Made by a program: the position numbers and the translations under genes
In this document: positions 62,386 through 64,000 of the stretch, in pieces
Layout of the letters: every line of letters starts with the position of its first letter
Position numbering within the stretch: the stretch's first letter is position 1
Notes under the pieces: model-generated
Told to the model about the DNA's origin: nothing
Databases searched by the model: none
The model's input: only the letters and a program-made list of their open reading frames with translations
NCBI RefSeq assembly: GCF_000317475.1
Contig: NC_019729.1
Location: forward strand, 6,793,445 to 6,857,444
Reading direction: 5' to 3'
From: Oscillatoria nigro-viridis PCC 7112
GTDB taxonomy: Bacteria > Cyanobacteriota > Cyanobacteriia > Cyanobacteriales > Microcoleaceae
DNA length: 64,000 nucleotides

Positions 62386-64000
62386 TTACCAAGGACTTCC
62401 AATCATCGTAAAGCCCGACCAATAATAAGGATGGGAAAGGTTTTCATTACCTAGTTTAGCTAACTCGGGCGGCAATTTTAACTCCTTATTTGAGTTTGAC
62501 AAAATTAAACGACCATTTTCAATGCGAACTTGACCTTTGAGCATGGCAATTTGAGCCTGCCGCAAGGCTTCGGCTTTAATAGGCGCGACTTTTAACCGAT
62601 CGTAAAATTCAGCCATTAACCCTAAAGTACCTTCATCGCTGACGTACCAAAGACTCGCCAAAACGGACTTCACCCCCGCTTGCACAGCTAACCCCGCAAA
62701 ACCTAATTCGGTGTCATCATCACCCACAGCAGTTCTGCAAGCGCTCAACACCAATAGCTCAACTTTAGGTGGCTGATTCCAGCCTAGTTCGCGCACGCGA
62801 TCGAGTGTTAACCTTCTATCTGATAACTGAATATAAGAATTGCTCGGTGCTCCTGGCTTAAATTCTCCGTGAGTGGCGAGGTGAATAATCCGAAAGGCTT
62901 GGGCCGTACGTTGCGACCTAAGATTGTTGAGAGTAAAGGTTTGGTTGAGGAAGGATTCGCCTTTCCATTCGGAGGCAATAGCATTAAGTTCAGCAGGCAC
63001 TGCTGGCAATGGTTGGTTATTGGTAAATTGCGAGGCTCCCATTGCTAATACTTCCGCATTTTTAACACTTGCATAGCTAGTATCGGTTAAGTTGACGCTG
63101 GGAATGAGTCCGATGCTGTACTTTTCTACTAGAAATTGAGAACCGTCATGGAGGGCGGCTAAGGGGAGCGATCGCAACCCTGCATCCATACTAAAAACTA
63201 GCGTATCGATTCCCTGAGCTTTCAAATCAGCTTCCAAGGGCGCAATTATCCACTGGTAAAGTTGTTGGGATGCTGGCAAATAGCTCTCAGTATTGATGTT
63301 TCTGGGATTAAGGAGTTCATCCCTAAAATTGGCGGCGACTTGCATCAAAGTTTCGCGCCGGGCGGCGGGGATGCTTTTGTAAATTGGGATGCCTGTAGGG
63401 GGAACTACGATCAGGTCTAATTGTTCAGGGCGGGCTAAGGCGTAAATAATGGCTGGTTTTTTACCAGTTTGGCTGGCGATGACTCTAGTTCTTTGCTGTA
63501 TGGCCGTAAAAGATTGCAAATCCCGCCTGATTTCCTGGTTGACGTATGACCCCACTTGTTCGCTGTAGAAGATATCGATAAAGAAACTGGCTTGTGGGAT
63601 ATCGCCTCTATCGATTAGCCGTGTGATATCGCTGGGGCTAACTCTACTTAGAGGCGATGCCGTTTGGACAACTTCGCTTACCCAATCGGATCTGTAGTTA
63701 AAAAGAGATTCAATTCTATTAATGCTATTCAGATTGTCAGATTGAGAGAGTGCATTGGTAATTGAAATATCCGGTAATGTCGTTTGTTCTGATATTGGAG
63801 ATGGCGCGGGTTCCGGTGTTGGAGATGGTGGTGGTGTTGGAGATGGTGGTGGTATCGGAGATGGTGTCGGTTCCGGGGTTGGTGGTGGTGCCGGTTGTGG
63901 TATCGGAGATGGGGTTGGTTGTGGGGTTGGTGGTGGTGTCGGTTGTGGTGTCGGAGATGGGGTTGGTTGTGGGGTTGGTGGTGGTGTCGGTTGTGGTGTC
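62386..64000 (-). CDS. CHAT-domain (caspase-like) protein, 5' part outside the window
   Basis: The frame is open across the right edge, so only the C-terminal 537 residues are seen. The upstream visible part is a Pro/Thr-rich linker (PTPPPTPQPTPSP type, about 63770-64000), then a short helical segment, then a CHAT peptidase domain with the His in IIHLATHGEF and the Cys in VLSACRTAVG, followed by GFAGLAVQAGVKSVLASLW and the final YYWSGFTMIGSPW. These are the standard caspase-clan features of bacterial TPR-CHAT proteins. The N-terminal TPR region is presumably just outside. A stress-activated protease is the usual view of the family; the target is unknown. Confidence 0.9.
   Translation of the reverse strand, partial: TPQPTPPPTPQPTPSPTPQPTPPPTPQPTPSPIPQPAPPPTPEPTPSPIPPPSPTPPPSPTPEPAPSPISEQTTLPDISITNALSQSDNLNSINRIESLFNYRSDWVSEVVQTASPLSRVSPSDITRLIDRGDIPQASFFIDIFYSEQVGSYVNQEIRRDLQSFTAIQQRTRVIASQTGKKPAIIYALARPEQLDLIVVPPTGIPIYKSIPAARRETLMQVAANFRDELLNPRNINTESYLPASQQLYQWIIAPLEADLKAQGIDTLVFSMDAGLRSLPLAALHDGSQFLVEKYSIGLIPSVNLTDTSYASVKNAEVLAMGASQFTNNQPLPAVPAELNAIASEWKGESFLNQTFTLNNLRSQRTAQAFRIIHLATHGEFKPGAPSNSYIQLSDRRLTLDRVRELGWNQPPKVELLVLSACRTAVGDDDTELGFAGLAVQAGVKSVLASLWYVSDEGTLGLMAEFYDRLKVAPIKAEALRQAQIAMLKGQVRIENGRLILSNSNKELKLPPELAKLGNENLSHPYYWSGFTMIGSPW

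Noticed and set aside
1-64000. tRNA or rRNA genes
   Set aside because: Reading both strands, no cloverleaf with a GTTCGAAT-type T-loop or rRNA core sequence was recognised; a tRNA scan would be needed to be certain.

Overview
The window comes from a cyanobacterium, most likely a filamentous non-heterocystous member of the Oscillatoria/Microcoleus type. The evidence is frequent GCGATCGC (HIP1) octamers, a nirA-nrtABCD nitrate operon behind an NtcA-type promoter, a chlorophyll geranylgeranyl reductase (ChlP), a CruA/CruP-type lycopene cyclase-like flavoprotein, an IleRS carrying the CAAD thylakoid-anchor domain, a PEP-CTERM surface protein, and many heptanucleotide tandem repeats between genes. 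No rRNA, tRNA or CRISPR array was seen. The species assignment is inference.

Layout. 1-7.6 kb: nitrate assimilation on the minus strand (nirA with a fused C-terminal ferredoxin, nrtA, nrtB, nrtC and the 5' end of nrtD). 7.6-10.2 kb: repeats, a YjbQ-family enzyme and a PEP-CTERM protein. 10.2-20.3 kb: surface proteins. One very large DUF4347/FG-GAP/Calx-beta/RTX gene is split by a group II intron whose exact removal restores a 1507-residue frame, and whose first exon carries repeat DNA read in frame inside the DUF4347 domain. A C39-type cysteine peptidase with long tandem repeats follows. 20.8-23.2 kb: oxidative-stress enzymes (PrxQ-type peroxiredoxin, catalase). 23.3-30.9 kb: an AT-rich accessory island with broken HicB-like genes, palindromic repeats, an HTH/NB-ARC ATPase and a divergent five-gene cassette: GIY-YIG-like protein, vWA, PP2C phosphatase, Ser/Thr kinase and zinc-ribbon protein. 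31-41 kb: mostly housekeeping genes (ileS, a DHFR-like protein, LysR with aspartoacylase, PAP2, M23 peptidase). 41-43.3 kb: a tnpB-only IS605-type element and a Uma2 nuclease. 43.4-51.3 kb: carotenoid and chlorophyll genes, a [2Fe-2S] thioredoxin-like ferredoxin, DpsA and small cyanobacterial proteins. 51.3-64 kb: an IS1 remnant, a 1789-residue kinase/ATPase/GAF/cyclase, a second DUF4347 giant adhesin-like protein and a partial CHAT (caspase-like) protein.

The main candidate for an undescribed system is the 24.8-30.9 kb cassette. Its vWA + PP2C + kinase core resembles the TerY-P phosphorylation triad of bacterial stress/conflict systems, here placed beside a STAND-type ATPase, a possible nuclease and a zinc-ribbon/YbjN-like protein. 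Two other points stand out. The group II intron sits inside an FG-GAP repeat whose empty target sequence survives twice in the same gene. The DUF4347 domains in both giant genes carry spaced His and Cys motifs that look caspase-like, and a CHAT protein lies next to the second one.
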